A stretch of DNA of 64,000 nucleotides from Actinomadura nitritigenes (GCF_017573545.1 NZ_JAGEOK010000018.1:62001-126000), one strand, 5' to 3'. Positions 50,954 to 60,160 are shown, counted from the stretch's first letter. The notes: generated by a model from the sequence alone, not told the origin. Numbers and translations: made by a program.

Positions 50954-51872
50954 AGTCGGCGGTCATGGCCTTCCAGTGCCGGTCGGCGACCGGCCGCCAG
51001 GCGCCGTGCCGCTCGTGGAAGAGCGCGAACGCCTGCGAGCCGCTCCAGTCGTCCGGCAGCAGCTCGGCGGGCAGCGCCGGATCGAGGAACGGGAACCGCC
51101 GCCATTCCTGGACGAGCCGGGCGTGCGCGGCGAACGTCCCGGGCTCGTCGGCGGGACGCAGCGCGCGGACCGCGTCGAGGAAGTCCTCGTAGGCCAGCTC
51201 GATCTCGTCCAGGTTCCACGCCTGCCGGGCCACGCGCCGCGCCTCGCCGAGGTCGCCGAGGCTCCCGACGAACAGGGTCGAGGTGTCCGCGACGCCGATC
51301 TCGGCGAGCACCTCGCGCACCTCGGGCTCGCGCTCGGGATGCGGGCTGACCCACACGCCGGGGGACAGGTTGCCGAGGCCGTTCCAGGACAGCCGGGTCC
51401 GCAGCAGGTGCCGCAGCCTCCGGTTCGTCTCCGGGACGGTGGCGAGCACCAGCAGCCACCGCCCGTCCCACTCGCCGCCGGGCCGGCCGAAGCCGTAGAT
51501 GCGGTCCGTGCCGTCGGTGAGCAGCCGCCGCCCGGCCGGGGTGAGGTGCCAGGCGGTGCGCCGGCCGTGCCGCTCGCCGGAGAGCCAGCCCTCGGTCGCG
51601 CTGCGGGCGAGCGCCTGCCGGACGGCCTTCTCCTCCACCCCGACCAGTCCGAGCGCCTCCAGGAACGCGGCCGTCCACACCGGCTCGCCCGCGGGCAGGA
51701 CGAACTCGCCGAGGACCGTCAGCAGCAGCGAGCGCGCGCTCGCCGCCCCGAGCTCGCGGCGCCGCCGGAAGCGGGGGCCCGCCGCCGGGCCCTCATCGCC
51801 GTCCGCCTTCTCCCGCGGGGACGTCCCCGCGTCCGCGGACGTCCCCGCGTCCGCGCCGCCGGTCCGGCTCAT
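50952..51872 (-). CDS. PaaX-family transcriptional regulator
   Basis: 306 residues from ATG 51872, which has GGAGG 8 bases upstream. After a disordered charged N terminus, the PaaX winged helix starts with ARSLLLTVLGEFVLPAGEPV and VEEKAVRQALARSATEGWLS. The central domain has WDGRWLLVLATVPETNRRLR and SWNGLGNLSPGVWVSPHPE, and the C-terminal domain has RRFPFLDPALPAELLPDDWS. PaaX represses phenylacetate genes and responds to phenylacetyl-CoA. Here it is divergent from a benzoate-CoA ligase gene, so benzoyl-CoA is the probable ligand (inference). Start codons at 51914 or 51899 are alternatives. Confidence 0.92.
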   Translation of the reverse strand: MSRTGGADAGTSADAGTSPREKADGDEGPAAGPRFRRRRELGAASARSLLLTVLGEFVLPAGEPVWTAAFLEALGLVGVEEKAVRQALARSATEGWLSGERHGRRTAWHLTPAGRRLLTDGTDRIYGFGRPGGEWDGRWLLVLATVPETNRRLRHLLRTRLSWNGLGNLSPGVWVSPHPEREPEVREVLAEIGVADTSTLFVGSLGDLGEARRVARQAWNLDEIELAYEDFLDAVRALRPADEPGTFAAHARLVQEWRRFPFLDPALPAELLPDDWSGSQAFALFHERHGAWRPVADRHWKAMTAD

Positions 51873-51926
51873 CGGCTCTCCCTCCGCGGGCGTCTGCATC
51901 CGGTCCCTCATCATTCCACATAACTA

Positions 51927-51959
51927 TTGACTGGCGTTTTGAGACTGTAGAACATATGT
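51927..51959 (+). promoter_or_regulatory. Candidate promoter/operator of the benzoate-CoA ligase gene
   Basis: TTGACT (51927-51932) is a good -35 box; TAGAAC (51948-51953) follows after 15 bp. ACATATGT (51952-51959) is an 8-bp palindrome over the likely start region. It lies in the AT-rich gap between divergent paaX-like and ligase genes. Confidence 0.45.
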
Positions 51960-51988
51960 GCCACGGTTCACGGCGAGGGGAGCCCCCG

Positions 51989-53593
51989 ATGACCGCTGAC
52001 GCGGCGACCGGCCAGGCGCGGCCGGACACGTTCAACGCCTCCGATTATCTGCTGCGGGCGGCGCGGGACCCCGAGACGGCCGGCCGGACGGCCCTCACCG
52101 GCCCCAACGGCGACCTTACCTACGCCGACCTCGACGCCCTGGCCGGGAACGTCGCCGCCGGGCTGGAGGCGTGGGGGCTGCGTCCCGAGGAGCGGGTCGT
52201 GCTCTTCATGGCGGACGGCCCGGCCATGGCGGGCGCGGTCCTCGGCGCGATGCGGCTCGGCGCCGTGCCCGTCCCGGTGTCCACGATGCTGACCGGCGCC
52301 GAACTGGCCGCCCTGCTGAACGACGCGCGCGCCCGCGTCCTGATCGTCAGCGACCGGTTCGCCGGGCCCGCCGAGGAGGCCCTCGCGCTCGCGCCGGGCG
52401 TCCGGCGCGTCGCGGTCGAGGGCGACGCGGCGCCGCGCGTGCCGGAGGGCGCCCGGCTGAACCGCTTCGCCGACCTCGTCGCGGAGGGCGCGGCGCAGGG
52501 CGGGGAGGTCCGCGACCCGTACGCCACCTCCGGCGACTCGAGCGCGCTGTGGCTCTACACGTCGGGGACGACCGGCAAGCCCAAGGGCGCGATGCACCGG
52601 CACGCCAACATCCGGCACGTCGTGGAGACCTACGGCCGGCAGGTCCTCGGCATCACCCCGGACGACCGCTGCTACTCGGTCGCCAAGCTGTTCTTCGCGT
52701 ACGGCATCGGCAACTCGCTGTTCTTCCCGCTCGCCGTCGGCGCCGCGACGATCCTCGACCCGGACCGGCCGACGCCCGCGTCCGTCGCCGAGCGGCTGCG
52801 CGAGTACCGGCCCACGCTGTTCTTCGCCGTCCCCACCTTCTACGCCGCGCTGCTCAACGCGGACGTGCCGGCCGACGCGTTCGCGTCGGTGCGGCTCGCG
52901 GTGTCGGCGGGCGAGCCGCTGCCCGCCGAGCTGTGCCGCCGCTTCACCGAGCGGTACGGCGTGGAGATCATCGACGGCATCGGCTCCACCGAATGCCTGC
53001 ACATCTTCCTGTCGAACCGCCCGGGGGAGGTGCGGCCCGGCACCACCGGCGTCGCCGTCCCCGGCTACGAGCTGCGGGTCGTCGACTCCGCCGGCGCCGA
53101 CGTCCCGCCCGGCACGCCCGGCTCGCTGCTCGTGAAGGGCGAGTCGATCGCCACCGGCTACTGGTGCCGGACGGAGACGACCCGGCAGGTGTTCCAGGGC
53201 GCGTGGCTGCGCACCGGCGACACCTACGTGGTGGACGAGGACGGCTACTACACCTGCCTCGGCCGCACCGGCGACATGCTCAAGGCGGGCGGCATCTGGG
53301 TGTCGCCCGCCGAGGTGGAGGCGCGGCTCCTGGAGCACCCGGCGGTCGCGATGGTCGCCGTCGTCGGACTGCCGGACGGCGACGGCCTGGACAAGCCGAT
53401 CGCCTGCGTCGTCCTCGCGGACGGCGCGAAGGCCGAGCCGGAGGAGCTGATCGACTTCTGCCGGGCCGGGCTCGCCGCGTTCAAGCGCCCCCGCGAGGTG
53501 CTGATCATGGACGTGCTGCCGACCACGGCCAGCGGGAAGCTGCGCCGCTTCGCCGTCCGCGACCTGGCCGCCGCGCTGCTCGGCCGCGACTGA
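51989..53593 (+). CDS. Benzoate-CoA ligase family protein
   Basis: 534 residues of the acyl-CoA synthetase superfamily. P-loop: LWLYTSGTTGKPKGAMHRH; aromatic pocket: RCYSVAKLFFAYGIGNSLFF; the A5 motif IIDGIGSTECLHIFLSN; and the C-terminal catalytic lysine region PTTASGKLRRF. The RCYSVAKLFFAYG segment is typical of benzoate-CoA ligases. It would activate benzoate to benzoyl-CoA, the substrate of the box genes that follow. ATG 51989 has GAGGGGAG upstream. Confidence 0.92.
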   Translation: MTADAATGQARPDTFNASDYLLRAARDPETAGRTALTGPNGDLTYADLDALAGNVAAGLEAWGLRPEERVVLFMADGPAMAGAVLGAMRLGAVPVPVSTMLTGAELAALLNDARARVLIVSDRFAGPAEEALALAPGVRRVAVEGDAAPRVPEGARLNRFADLVAEGAAQGGEVRDPYATSGDSSALWLYTSGTTGKPKGAMHRHANIRHVVETYGRQVLGITPDDRCYSVAKLFFAYGIGNSLFFPLAVGAATILDPDRPTPASVAERLREYRPTLFFAVPTFYAALLNADVPADAFASVRLAVSAGEPLPAELCRRFTERYGVEIIDGIGSTECLHIFLSNRPGEVRPGTTGVAVPGYELRVVDSAGADVPPGTPGSLLVKGESIATGYWCRTETTRQVFQGAWLRTGDTYVVDEDGYYTCLGRTGDMLKAGGIWVSPAEVEARLLEHPAVAMVAVVGLPDGDGLDKPIACVVLADGAKAEPEELIDFCRAGLAAFKRPREVLIMDVLPTTASGKLRRFAVRDLAAALLGRD

Positions 53594-53709
53594 CCCGCGC
53601 GCCCCGGGCCCCGCGGCGGCCCGCCGCGCGCCGATATGCTACAAACTCTTGACGTGATGACCGTGTTCTGTGGAGCATGGGAGCAACGGACAGACTGGAG
53701 GAGCACCCC

Positions 53710-55368
53710 ATGCACGTCGAGTTCCGGACGGATCCGGCCCGCTACCGGCACTGGAGGGTCGAGGTCGACGGTCCGGTCGCCACGCTGACGATGGACGTCG
53801 ACGAACAGGGGGGCCTGGTCCCCGGCTACGAGCTGAAGCTCAACTCCTACGACCTCGGCGTGGACATCGAGCTGTACGACGCCGTCCAGCGGCTGCGGTT
53901 CGAGCACCCCGGGGTGCGGACGGTGGTGGTGACCAGCGGCAAGGAGAAGATCTTCTGCGCCGGCGCGAACATCCGGATGCTGGCCGCGTCCGAGCACGCG
54001 TGGAAGGTGAACTTCTGCAAGTTCACCAACGAGACCCGCAACGGCATCGAGGACGCGACCGCCAACTCGGGCCAGACCTACCTCGCGGCGTGCAACGGCA
54101 CCGCGTCCGGCGGCGGCTACGAGCTGGCGCTCGCCTGCGACCACATCATGCTCGTGGACGACCGGTCGTCCACCGTCTCGCTGCCCGAGCTGCCGCTGCT
54201 CGGCGTGCTGCCCGGCACCGGCGGGCTGACCCGCGTCACCGACAAGCGGCACGTCCGCCGCGACCGCGCCGACTACTTCGCCACCAAGGCCGAGGGGCTC
54301 GGCGGCAGGAAGGCCGTCGCGTGGCGGCTGGTCGACGAGGCCGTGTCCCGCACCGCGTGGGACACGACCGTCGCGGAACGCGCCCGCGAGCTCGCCGCCC
54401 GCTCGACCCGTCCCGCCGCCGCGCGCGGCGTCGCGCTCACCCCGCTTGACAAGACCCGCACCGGCGACGAGATCGCCTACCGGTACGTGACGGCGAAGCT
54501 CGACCGCGAGGCCGCCGCCGTCGAGATCACCGTCAACGGCCCGGCCGCCGACGCCCCCGAGGACATCGCCGGCGTCCACGCCCAGGGCGCGGAGCTCTGG
54601 ACGCTCGCGACGACCCGCGAGCTGGACGACCTGATCCTCGACCTGCGCACCAACGAGCCGTCCCTCGGCACCTGGATCCTCCGCACCGCCGGCGACCCGC
54701 TGAAGGTCCTCGACCACGACCGCCTGCTGCTCGACAACGCCGCCGACTGGCTCGCCAACGAGATCGTCCTGTACCTCAAGCGGACCCTGAAGCGCCTCGA
54801 CGTCACCAGCCGCAGCCTCATCGCGCTGATCGAGCCCGGCAGCTGCTTCGCCGGCTCCCTCCTGGAGCTCGCGCTCGCCGCCGACCGCTCCTACCAGCTG
54901 GAAGGCGTCTTCGAGGACGTCGACCCGGACGCCGAGCCCGCCACCGTCGCCGTCGACGCGATGAACCTCGGGCCCCTCCCGATGGGCAACGGCCTCACCC
55001 GCCTGGAGACCCGCTTCCTCGGCGACGACGAGGGCCTGGCCGCCGTCCGCGACGCCGCCGCCAAGCCCCTCGATGCCGGCGACGCCGAACGCCTCGGCCT
55101 GGTCACCTTCGCGCCCGACGACATCGACTGGGACGAGGAGGTCCGCATCGCCGTCGAGGAGCGCGCGGGATTCTCGCCCGACGCCCTCACCGGCCTGGAG
55201 GCCAACTACCGCTTCCCCGGCCCCGAGACCCTGGAGACCAAGATCTTCGGCCGGCTCACCGCCTGGCAGAACTGGATCTTCAACCGGCCGAACGCGTCCG
55301 GCCCGGACGGCGCGCTGCGCCGCTACGGCACCGGACGGCGCGCCGACTTCGACCGAAAGCGAGTCTGA
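53710..55368 (+). CDS. boxC: 2,3-epoxybenzoyl-CoA dihydrolase BoxC
   Basis: 552 residues with two crotonase-like halves. The first has VVTSGKEKIFCAGANIRMLA, the oxyanion loop AACNGTASGGGYELALACDH and SLPELPLLGVLPGTGGLTRV; the second has ALIEPGSCFAGSLLELALAA. It hydrolyses and opens the ring of 2,3-epoxybenzoyl-CoA, releasing formate. ATG 53710 has GGAGGAG upstream; an earlier ATG (53677) gives 11 more residues. It sits two bases before boxB. Confidence 0.95.
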   Translation: MHVEFRTDPARYRHWRVEVDGPVATLTMDVDEQGGLVPGYELKLNSYDLGVDIELYDAVQRLRFEHPGVRTVVVTSGKEKIFCAGANIRMLAASEHAWKVNFCKFTNETRNGIEDATANSGQTYLAACNGTASGGGYELALACDHIMLVDDRSSTVSLPELPLLGVLPGTGGLTRVTDKRHVRRDRADYFATKAEGLGGRKAVAWRLVDEAVSRTAWDTTVAERARELAARSTRPAAARGVALTPLDKTRTGDEIAYRYVTAKLDREAAAVEITVNGPAADAPEDIAGVHAQGAELWTLATTRELDDLILDLRTNEPSLGTWILRTAGDPLKVLDHDRLLLDNAADWLANEIVLYLKRTLKRLDVTSRSLIALIEPGSCFAGSLLELALAADRSYQLEGVFEDVDPDAEPATVAVDAMNLGPLPMGNGLTRLETRFLGDDEGLAAVRDAAAKPLDAGDAERLGLVTFAPDDIDWDEEVRIAVEERAGFSPDALTGLEANYRFPGPETLETKIFGRLTAWQNWIFNRPNASGPDGALRRYGTGRRADFDRKRV

Positions 55369-55370
55369 GC

Positions 55371-56789
55371 ATGCCCGTCTCCGCGGACTACTCCGAGAAG
55401 ATCCCCAACAACGTCGACCTGCACGAGGACCGGCGCCTGCAGCGGGCTCTGGAGTCGTGGCAGCCGAACTTCCTGTCCTGGTGGGAGTCGATGGGCCCGA
55501 CCCTGCCCACCCAGGACGTCTACCTGCGCACCGCCGTCAACGTCGGCCGCGAGGGCTGGGCGCACTTCGGGCACGTCGCCATGAAGGACTACCGCTGGGG
55601 CATCTTCCTCGCCGAACGCGACGGCGACCGCCGCATCGGCTTCGGCGCGCACAAGGGCGAGCCCGCCTGGCAGAAGGTCCCCGGCGAGTACCGCGCCGAA
55701 CTGCAGCGGCTCATCGTCATCCAGGGCGACACCGAACCCGCGTCCGTCGAGCAGCAGCGCAACCTCGGCGCCACCGCCCCGAGCCTCTACGACCTGCGGA
55801 ACCTGTTCCAGGTGAACGTCGAGGAGGGCCGCCACCTGTGGGCGATGGTGTACCTCCTGCACGCCTTCTTCGGACGCGAGGGCCGCGAGGAGGCCGAGCA
55901 GCTGCTGCACCGCAACTCCGGCAGCGAGGAGTCGCCGCGCATCCTCGGCGCCTTCAACGAGGAGACGCCCGACTGGCTCTCCTTCTTCATGTTCACCTAC
56001 TTCACCGACCGGGACGGCAAGTACCAGCTCGGCACCCTCAAGGAGTCGGGCTTCGACCCGCTGTCGCGCACCTGCGAGTTCATGCTCAAGGAGGAGGCCC
56101 ACCACATGATGGTGGGCACCACCGGCATCGACCGCGTCGTCGAGCGCACCGCGCAGCTGATGATCGAGCACGACACCGACGACGTCGCCCCCTACGGCGC
56201 GATCCCGCTGGACATGGTCCAGAAGTACCTGAACTTCCACTACTCGGTGTCGCTCGACCTGTTCGGCTCCGAGACGTCCAGCAACGTCGCCAACTACTAC
56301 ACCGCCGGGCTCAAGGGCCGCTGGATGGAGAGCCGCCGCAAGGACGACCACCGCCTCACCGACGACTCCATCATGGTGGACGCCCTCGTCGACGGCGAGA
56401 TCGGCCGGACCGAGGTCGCCGCCCTCGTCGGCCTCAACACCGACCTGCGCCGCGAGTACGTCTCCGACTGCCAGAGCGGCGTCAACCGCTGGAACCGCAT
56501 CCTCGCCGACGCCGGGCTCCCGCAGCGCCTCTACCTCCCCAGCGTCGCCTTCAACCGCAAGGTCGGCGCCTTCGCCGGCATCGAGGCCACCCCGCGGGGC
56601 GAGCGCCTCACCGCCGACGAATGGGAGGCCCGCAAGGGCGCCTGGCTGCCGACCGAGGTCGACAAGACGCACGTCCGCTCCCTCATGCGGCCGGTGTACG
56701 AGCGCGGCAAGATCGCCTCCTGGATCGCCCCGCCCCGCAACGGCATCAACGGCCAGCCCTTCGACTACGAGTACGTTCGGCTCGCTTGA
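55371..56789 (+). CDS. boxB: Benzoyl-CoA 2,3-epoxidase subunit BoxB
   Basis: 472 residues, the di-iron oxygenase of the aerobic benzoyl-CoA (box) route. Likely metal ligands lie in QVNVEEGRHLWAMVYLLHAF and KEEAHHMMVG (EExHH), with further helices in DDSIMVDALVDGEIGRTEVA. The N terminus YSEKIPNNVDLHEDRRLQRA matches BoxB. It starts two bases after the boxC stop. Its usual reductase partner BoxA is not in the window. Confidence 0.95.
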   Translation: MPVSADYSEKIPNNVDLHEDRRLQRALESWQPNFLSWWESMGPTLPTQDVYLRTAVNVGREGWAHFGHVAMKDYRWGIFLAERDGDRRIGFGAHKGEPAWQKVPGEYRAELQRLIVIQGDTEPASVEQQRNLGATAPSLYDLRNLFQVNVEEGRHLWAMVYLLHAFFGREGREEAEQLLHRNSGSEESPRILGAFNEETPDWLSFFMFTYFTDRDGKYQLGTLKESGFDPLSRTCEFMLKEEAHHMMVGTTGIDRVVERTAQLMIEHDTDDVAPYGAIPLDMVQKYLNFHYSVSLDLFGSETSSNVANYYTAGLKGRWMESRRKDDHRLTDDSIMVDALVDGEIGRTEVAALVGLNTDLRREYVSDCQSGVNRWNRILADAGLPQRLYLPSVAFNRKVGAFAGIEATPRGERLTADEWEARKGAWLPTEVDKTHVRSLMRPVYERGKIASWIAPPRNGINGQPFDYEYVRLA

Positions 56790-56798
56790 CCCATTTTT

Positions 56799-57083
56799 CC
56801 AGGGGGGCGACCCCCTGGAACCCCCGTTGCGACTGGCGGGCTGTTTCCCCGCTCCGCTGGCGCTCCGCGGCGAAACAGCCCGCCAGTCGTCGGGCAGGCC
56901 CGCTGCGCTCGCTGGCGCTCGCTCCGCGTGCCTGCCCGTGTCTTCCCAGGGGGGCGACCCCCTGGAACCCCCGTCACGGTCGGGAGGCCGTTTCCCGCTC
57001 CGCTAGAGCTCCGCGTGAAACGGCCTCCCGACCGGCGGGCAGGCCCGCTGCGCTCGCTGGGGCTCGCTCCGCGTGCCTGCCCG
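56799..57083. repeat. Tandem array of nested palindromes, two copies
   Basis: The gap between boxB and the P450 gene holds two copies of a 147-bp unit. Each has (a) CCAGGGGGGCGACCCCCTGG (56799-56818, 56946-56965); (b) a long perfect inverted repeat, 17 bp in copy one (56831-56847 with 56872-56888) and 18 bp in copy two (56977-56994 with 57017-57034), with unrelated arms but similar GCTCCGCT-rich loops; (c) CGGGCAGGC/GCCTGCCCG (56891-56938, 57036-57083) around a CTGCGCTCGCTGG loop. It can also end transcription from both sides. Confidence 0.9.
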
Positions 57084-57136
57084 TGAGCGGGGGCTGGGGT
57101 CTGGCCCTCCGTGCGTTTGTTCAGCCGGAAGTTCGG

Positions 57137-58333
57137 TCAGGCTCGTTGGACGCGGAGGGGGAGGGACTTCCAGGCGCGGAGGGTGTTGTTGTGGTGGCGG
57201 ATCGGCGTTCCGGCCGGTTCGATGCGGACCGCGCGGCGGGCCAGGGCCGTCAGGAGGGCCTCGGACTCCAGGCGGGCCACGTGCTGGCCGACGCACTGGT
57301 GCAGGCCCATGCCGAAGCCGACGTGGCCGGACGGGTCGCGCGACAGGTCGAACGCGTCCGGGGCGTGCCAGCGGCGCGGGTCGCGGTTGGCGGCGCCGAG
57401 GAACATGAGGATCTTGCGGCCGTCCGGGATCACCGCGCCGCCGATCTCCTGGTCGCCCACGGCCGTCCGGAAGAACGTCTGGACGGGCGACTGCCACCGG
57501 ACGGCCTCGTCGAACGCGGTGCGGGCCAGGTGCGGTTCGGCGCGGAGGCTCCGCCACTGGCCGGGGTTCACCGCGAAGGCGTAGAGGACGGCGGCGAGGC
57601 CGTGGACGGTCGTGTCGACGCCCGCCGACAGCAGCGACCGCACGATCAGCGGGGCCTGCTCGGGCGTGATGTCGCCCCGGTCGGCCGCCGCCCAGATCTG
57701 CGCGCCGAACCCGTCGGGTGACAGCCGGTCGCGTGCGCACTGGGCGTTCACCCAGCCCGACACGTCGGTCATGCGGGGGCGGCCCTGCACGACGAGGTCG
57801 TTCTCCGGGCCGAACGTGTTGAACAGGTGGTCGCCGTAGGGGAGGAGGTTCTCGCGCCCGTCGCGTCCGAGGCCGACGGCGTCGGGGAAGACGCGGAGCG
57901 GGAACGCCTCCGCCAGGCGCGGCACGGCGTCGAACTCGGCGTCGGACAGGACCTCGTCGACGAGCCGCTCGGCGTCGGCGAACCAGCCGTCGCGCAGGCG
58001 CCGCAGCGCGCGCGGGCCGAGGACCTTGGCGAGGACGGCGCGCGGCGCGTCGTGGCGCGGCGGGTCGGCCTCCAGCAGCAGGCTCGGCGGCCGCCACGGC
58101 CTCTCGTGCCGGAAGTTGCTGAGCCCCACGCCCGCGGCGGACTGGAGGCCCTGCCAGTCGGTCAGCGCGGCGTGCACGTGCTCGTAGCGGGCCAGCGCGA
58201 ACACGTCGTACCTGGTCAGATAGGTGACGGGACCGGCCTCCCGCAGCGCCTCGTGCAGCGGCAGCGGGTCTTCGAGGTGCTCGTGCCCGAACGGGTCGGC
58301 GTCGATCGCGGGCGGAGCCTGCACGGTGCTCAT
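57137..58333 (-). CDS. Cytochrome P450 (CYP199-like)
   Basis: 398 residues. I helix: LLSAGVDTTVHGL; ExxR in FDEAVRWQSP; heme loop FGMGLHQCVGQHVARLE with the cysteine ligand. The overall pattern (QSAAGVGLSNF near the B-C loop, ETxxNPGQW-like K region) resembles CYP199A-type enzymes that demethylate or hydroxylate para-substituted benzoates. It lies 11 bp downstream of a dedicated reductase gene, in a locus rich in benzoate genes. ATG 58333 has GAGAGGAA upstream. The substrate is inferred. Confidence 0.92.
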   Translation of the reverse strand: MSTVQAPPAIDADPFGHEHLEDPLPLHEALREAGPVTYLTRYDVFALARYEHVHAALTDWQGLQSAAGVGLSNFRHERPWRPPSLLLEADPPRHDAPRAVLAKVLGPRALRRLRDGWFADAERLVDEVLSDAEFDAVPRLAEAFPLRVFPDAVGLGRDGRENLLPYGDHLFNTFGPENDLVVQGRPRMTDVSGWVNAQCARDRLSPDGFGAQIWAAADRGDITPEQAPLIVRSLLSAGVDTTVHGLAAVLYAFAVNPGQWRSLRAEPHLARTAFDEAVRWQSPVQTFFRTAVGDQEIGGAVIPDGRKILMFLGAANRDPRRWHAPDAFDLSRDPSGHVGFGMGLHQCVGQHVARLESEALLTALARRAVRIEPAGTPIRHHNNTLRAWKSLPLRVQRA

Positions 58334-58344
58334 GGCGTTTCCTC

Positions 58345-59289
58345 TCACAGGTCCAGGACGAGGCGTTCGCTGCGTGACCGGGAGACGCACACGAACATGC
58401 AGTCGCCGGCCTCCCGCTCGTCGTCGTCGAGGATCGAGTCGCGGTGGTCGGGCACACCGTCGAGGACGGCGGTCTCGCACGTCCCGCACAGCCCCTGGCG
58501 GCAGGACGACAGCACGCTCGCCCCGGCGGCGCCGGCGGCGTCCAGCACCGACCGGCCCGGCGGGACCGCGACCGTCACCCCGGTGCGGCGCAGTTCCAGC
58601 TCGAACGGCTCGTCGCGGACGGCGCCGCTCTCGCGGGCGGCGAACCGCTCGGTGCGCAGCAGCCCGCGCCGCCAGCCCGCGCAGCGCTCCTCCACCGCCT
58701 CCAGGAGCGGTGCCGGGCCGCAGCAGTAGACCTTGGTGGCCGGGTCCTCGCCGGGCAGCCACGCGCGCAGGTCGAGAAGGCCCTGCTCGTCCTGCGGGAC
58801 GACGGCGACCTTCGCGCCGTACGGTTCCAGTTCGTCCAGGAACGCCATCGACGCCCGCGACCGGCCGCCGTAGAGCAGCCGCCAGTCCGCGCCGAGCATC
58901 TCCGCCTGCCGCACCATCGGCAGCAGCGGCGTGATCCCGATCCCGCCCGCGATGAACAGGTACCGGTCCGACGGGACGAGCCGGAAGGCGTTGCGCGGCC
59001 CGCCGATCCCGACCGGGTCGCCGACGCCGAGCTCGTCGTGGACGAACGCCGACCCGCCGCGCCCGCCGGGCTCCCGGAGCACCCCGACCCGGTACGTCCG
59101 CGCGTCCCAGCGGTCGCCGCAGAGCGAGTACTGCCTGGTCAGGCCGTTCGGGAGGATCAGGTCGACGTGCGCGCCCGGCGCCCAGTCCGGCAGCCGGCCG
59201 CCGTCGGGACGGGCGAGCGTCAGCGTCACGACGCCGTCGGCCGCCCGGTCCTTGGCGGCGACGCGGAGTTCGAGGGCCGTGTCCGCCAT
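58345..59289 (-). CDS. PDR/VanB-type oxidoreductase (flavin + C-terminal 2Fe-2S)
   Basis: 314 residues. The FAD/FMN-binding barrel has RQYSLCGDRWDARTYRVGVL and GGRGGSAFVHDELGVGD; the NAD domain has FIAGGIGITPLLPMVRQAEM and VYCCGPAPLLEAV. The C-terminal plant-type [2Fe-2S] ferredoxin has SSCRQGLCGTCETAVLDG and a distant final cysteine. It should carry electrons from NAD(P)H to the P450 encoded 11 bp downstream, a self-sufficient pair with no separate ferredoxin. A perfect palindrome lies in its promoter. Confidence 0.93.
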   Translation of the reverse strand: MADTALELRVAAKDRAADGVVTLTLARPDGGRLPDWAPGAHVDLILPNGLTRQYSLCGDRWDARTYRVGVLREPGGRGGSAFVHDELGVGDPVGIGGPRNAFRLVPSDRYLFIAGGIGITPLLPMVRQAEMLGADWRLLYGGRSRASMAFLDELEPYGAKVAVVPQDEQGLLDLRAWLPGEDPATKVYCCGPAPLLEAVEERCAGWRRGLLRTERFAARESGAVRDEPFELELRRTGVTVAVPPGRSVLDAAGAAGASVLSSCRQGLCGTCETAVLDGVPDHRDSILDDDEREAGDCMFVCVSRSRSERLVLDL

Positions 59290-59356
59290 GGGGCCTCCTC
59301 AAGGTCCGGATACGGCCTCGAGAATCGCCTCCGGCGCGGCGCCCCGGCCACGGCCT

Positions 59357-59371
59357 TCTCATCTGATGAGA
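59357..59371. promoter_or_regulatory. Perfect palindrome, candidate IclR operator
   Basis: TCTCATC-T-GATGAGA has 7-bp arms and lies in the 99-bp gap between the iclR stop and the reductase start (67 bp before the start codon). It is well placed to control the reductase-P450 operon. Confidence 0.6.
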
Positions 59372-59388
59372 GACGAATGCGCCTCCGC

Positions 59389-60132
59389 TCACGGCGCGCC
59401 GGCGCCCAGGGCCCGTGAGATGCCCCGCGCCGCCGCCTTCAGCGCGGGGATCGGCGCCCGCGCGTTGCCGTCGTTGGGGACGACGACCGACAGCGACGCG
59501 ATGACCTCGCCGCCCGCTCCGCGGACCGGCACGGCGATGCCGGTCGCGCGCTCGTCGATGTGGCCGGGACAGAACGCGACGCCGCCGCGGCGCACGTCGG
59601 CGAGCAGCGCGCGCAGCCGGCGCGGGTCCACCACGGTGCCCGGCGTGAACGCGGCGAGGTCCCCGGCGAGCACGTCCTCCCGCACCTCGGCCGGGGCGTG
59701 CGCAAGCAGCACCAGGCCGCTGGACGAGGCGTGCAGCGGCAGCCGCCCCGCGATCCGCGTCACGTTGATCACCGCGTTCGGCATCGACAGCCGCTCCACG
59801 AACAGCACCTCGCGGCCGTCGAGGACCCCGAGTTGGGTGTGGTGGCCGGTCACCGCGTGCAGGTCCTCCATGAACGGCATCGCGGACTCGCGCAGCCCTA
59901 GCGTCGGCGCGGCCCGCGACGCCAGCTCCCACATGCGCATGCCGACCCGGACGCGGCGCCGCTCGTCGCGCGCCAGCAGCCCGTGCCGCACCAGCTCCTC
60001 GACGAGCCGCGACGCGGTCGCGACGTGCAGGCCGGTGCGCCGCGCGATCTCCGACACCGACAGCGACGGATGGTCGGGATCGAACGCGTCGAAGATCCGG
60101 ACCGCCCTGGTCAGGACGGAGTCACGTACCAC
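59389..60132 (-). CDS. IclR-family transcriptional regulator
   Basis: 247 residues. The N-terminal winged helix has LTRAVRIFDAFDPDHPSLSV and SEIARRTGLHVATASRLVEE. The ligand-binding GAF-like domain has GHHTQLGVLDGREVLFVERL and SSSGLVLLAHAPAEVREDVL, with CPGHIDERATGIAVPVRG near the end. IclR proteins often sense aromatic acids. It lies directly upstream of, and on the same strand as, the reductase-P450 genes and is the probable regulator of them. Confidence 0.93.
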   Translation of the reverse strand: MVRDSVLTRAVRIFDAFDPDHPSLSVSEIARRTGLHVATASRLVEELVRHGLLARDERRRVRVGMRMWELASRAAPTLGLRESAMPFMEDLHAVTGHHTQLGVLDGREVLFVERLSMPNAVINVTRIAGRLPLHASSSGLVLLAHAPAEVREDVLAGDLAAFTPGTVVDPRRLRALLADVRRGGVAFCPGHIDERATGIAVPVRGAGGEVIASLSVVVPNDGNARAPIPALKAAARGISRALGAGAP

Positions 60133-60160
60133 CCGGCCATTGTCCCGCAGGCGGTCCGGG

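Noticed and set aside
56799..57083. CRISPR array or insertion sequence
   Set aside because: There are only two units with internal hairpins, no transposase, and no repeat-spacer pattern.
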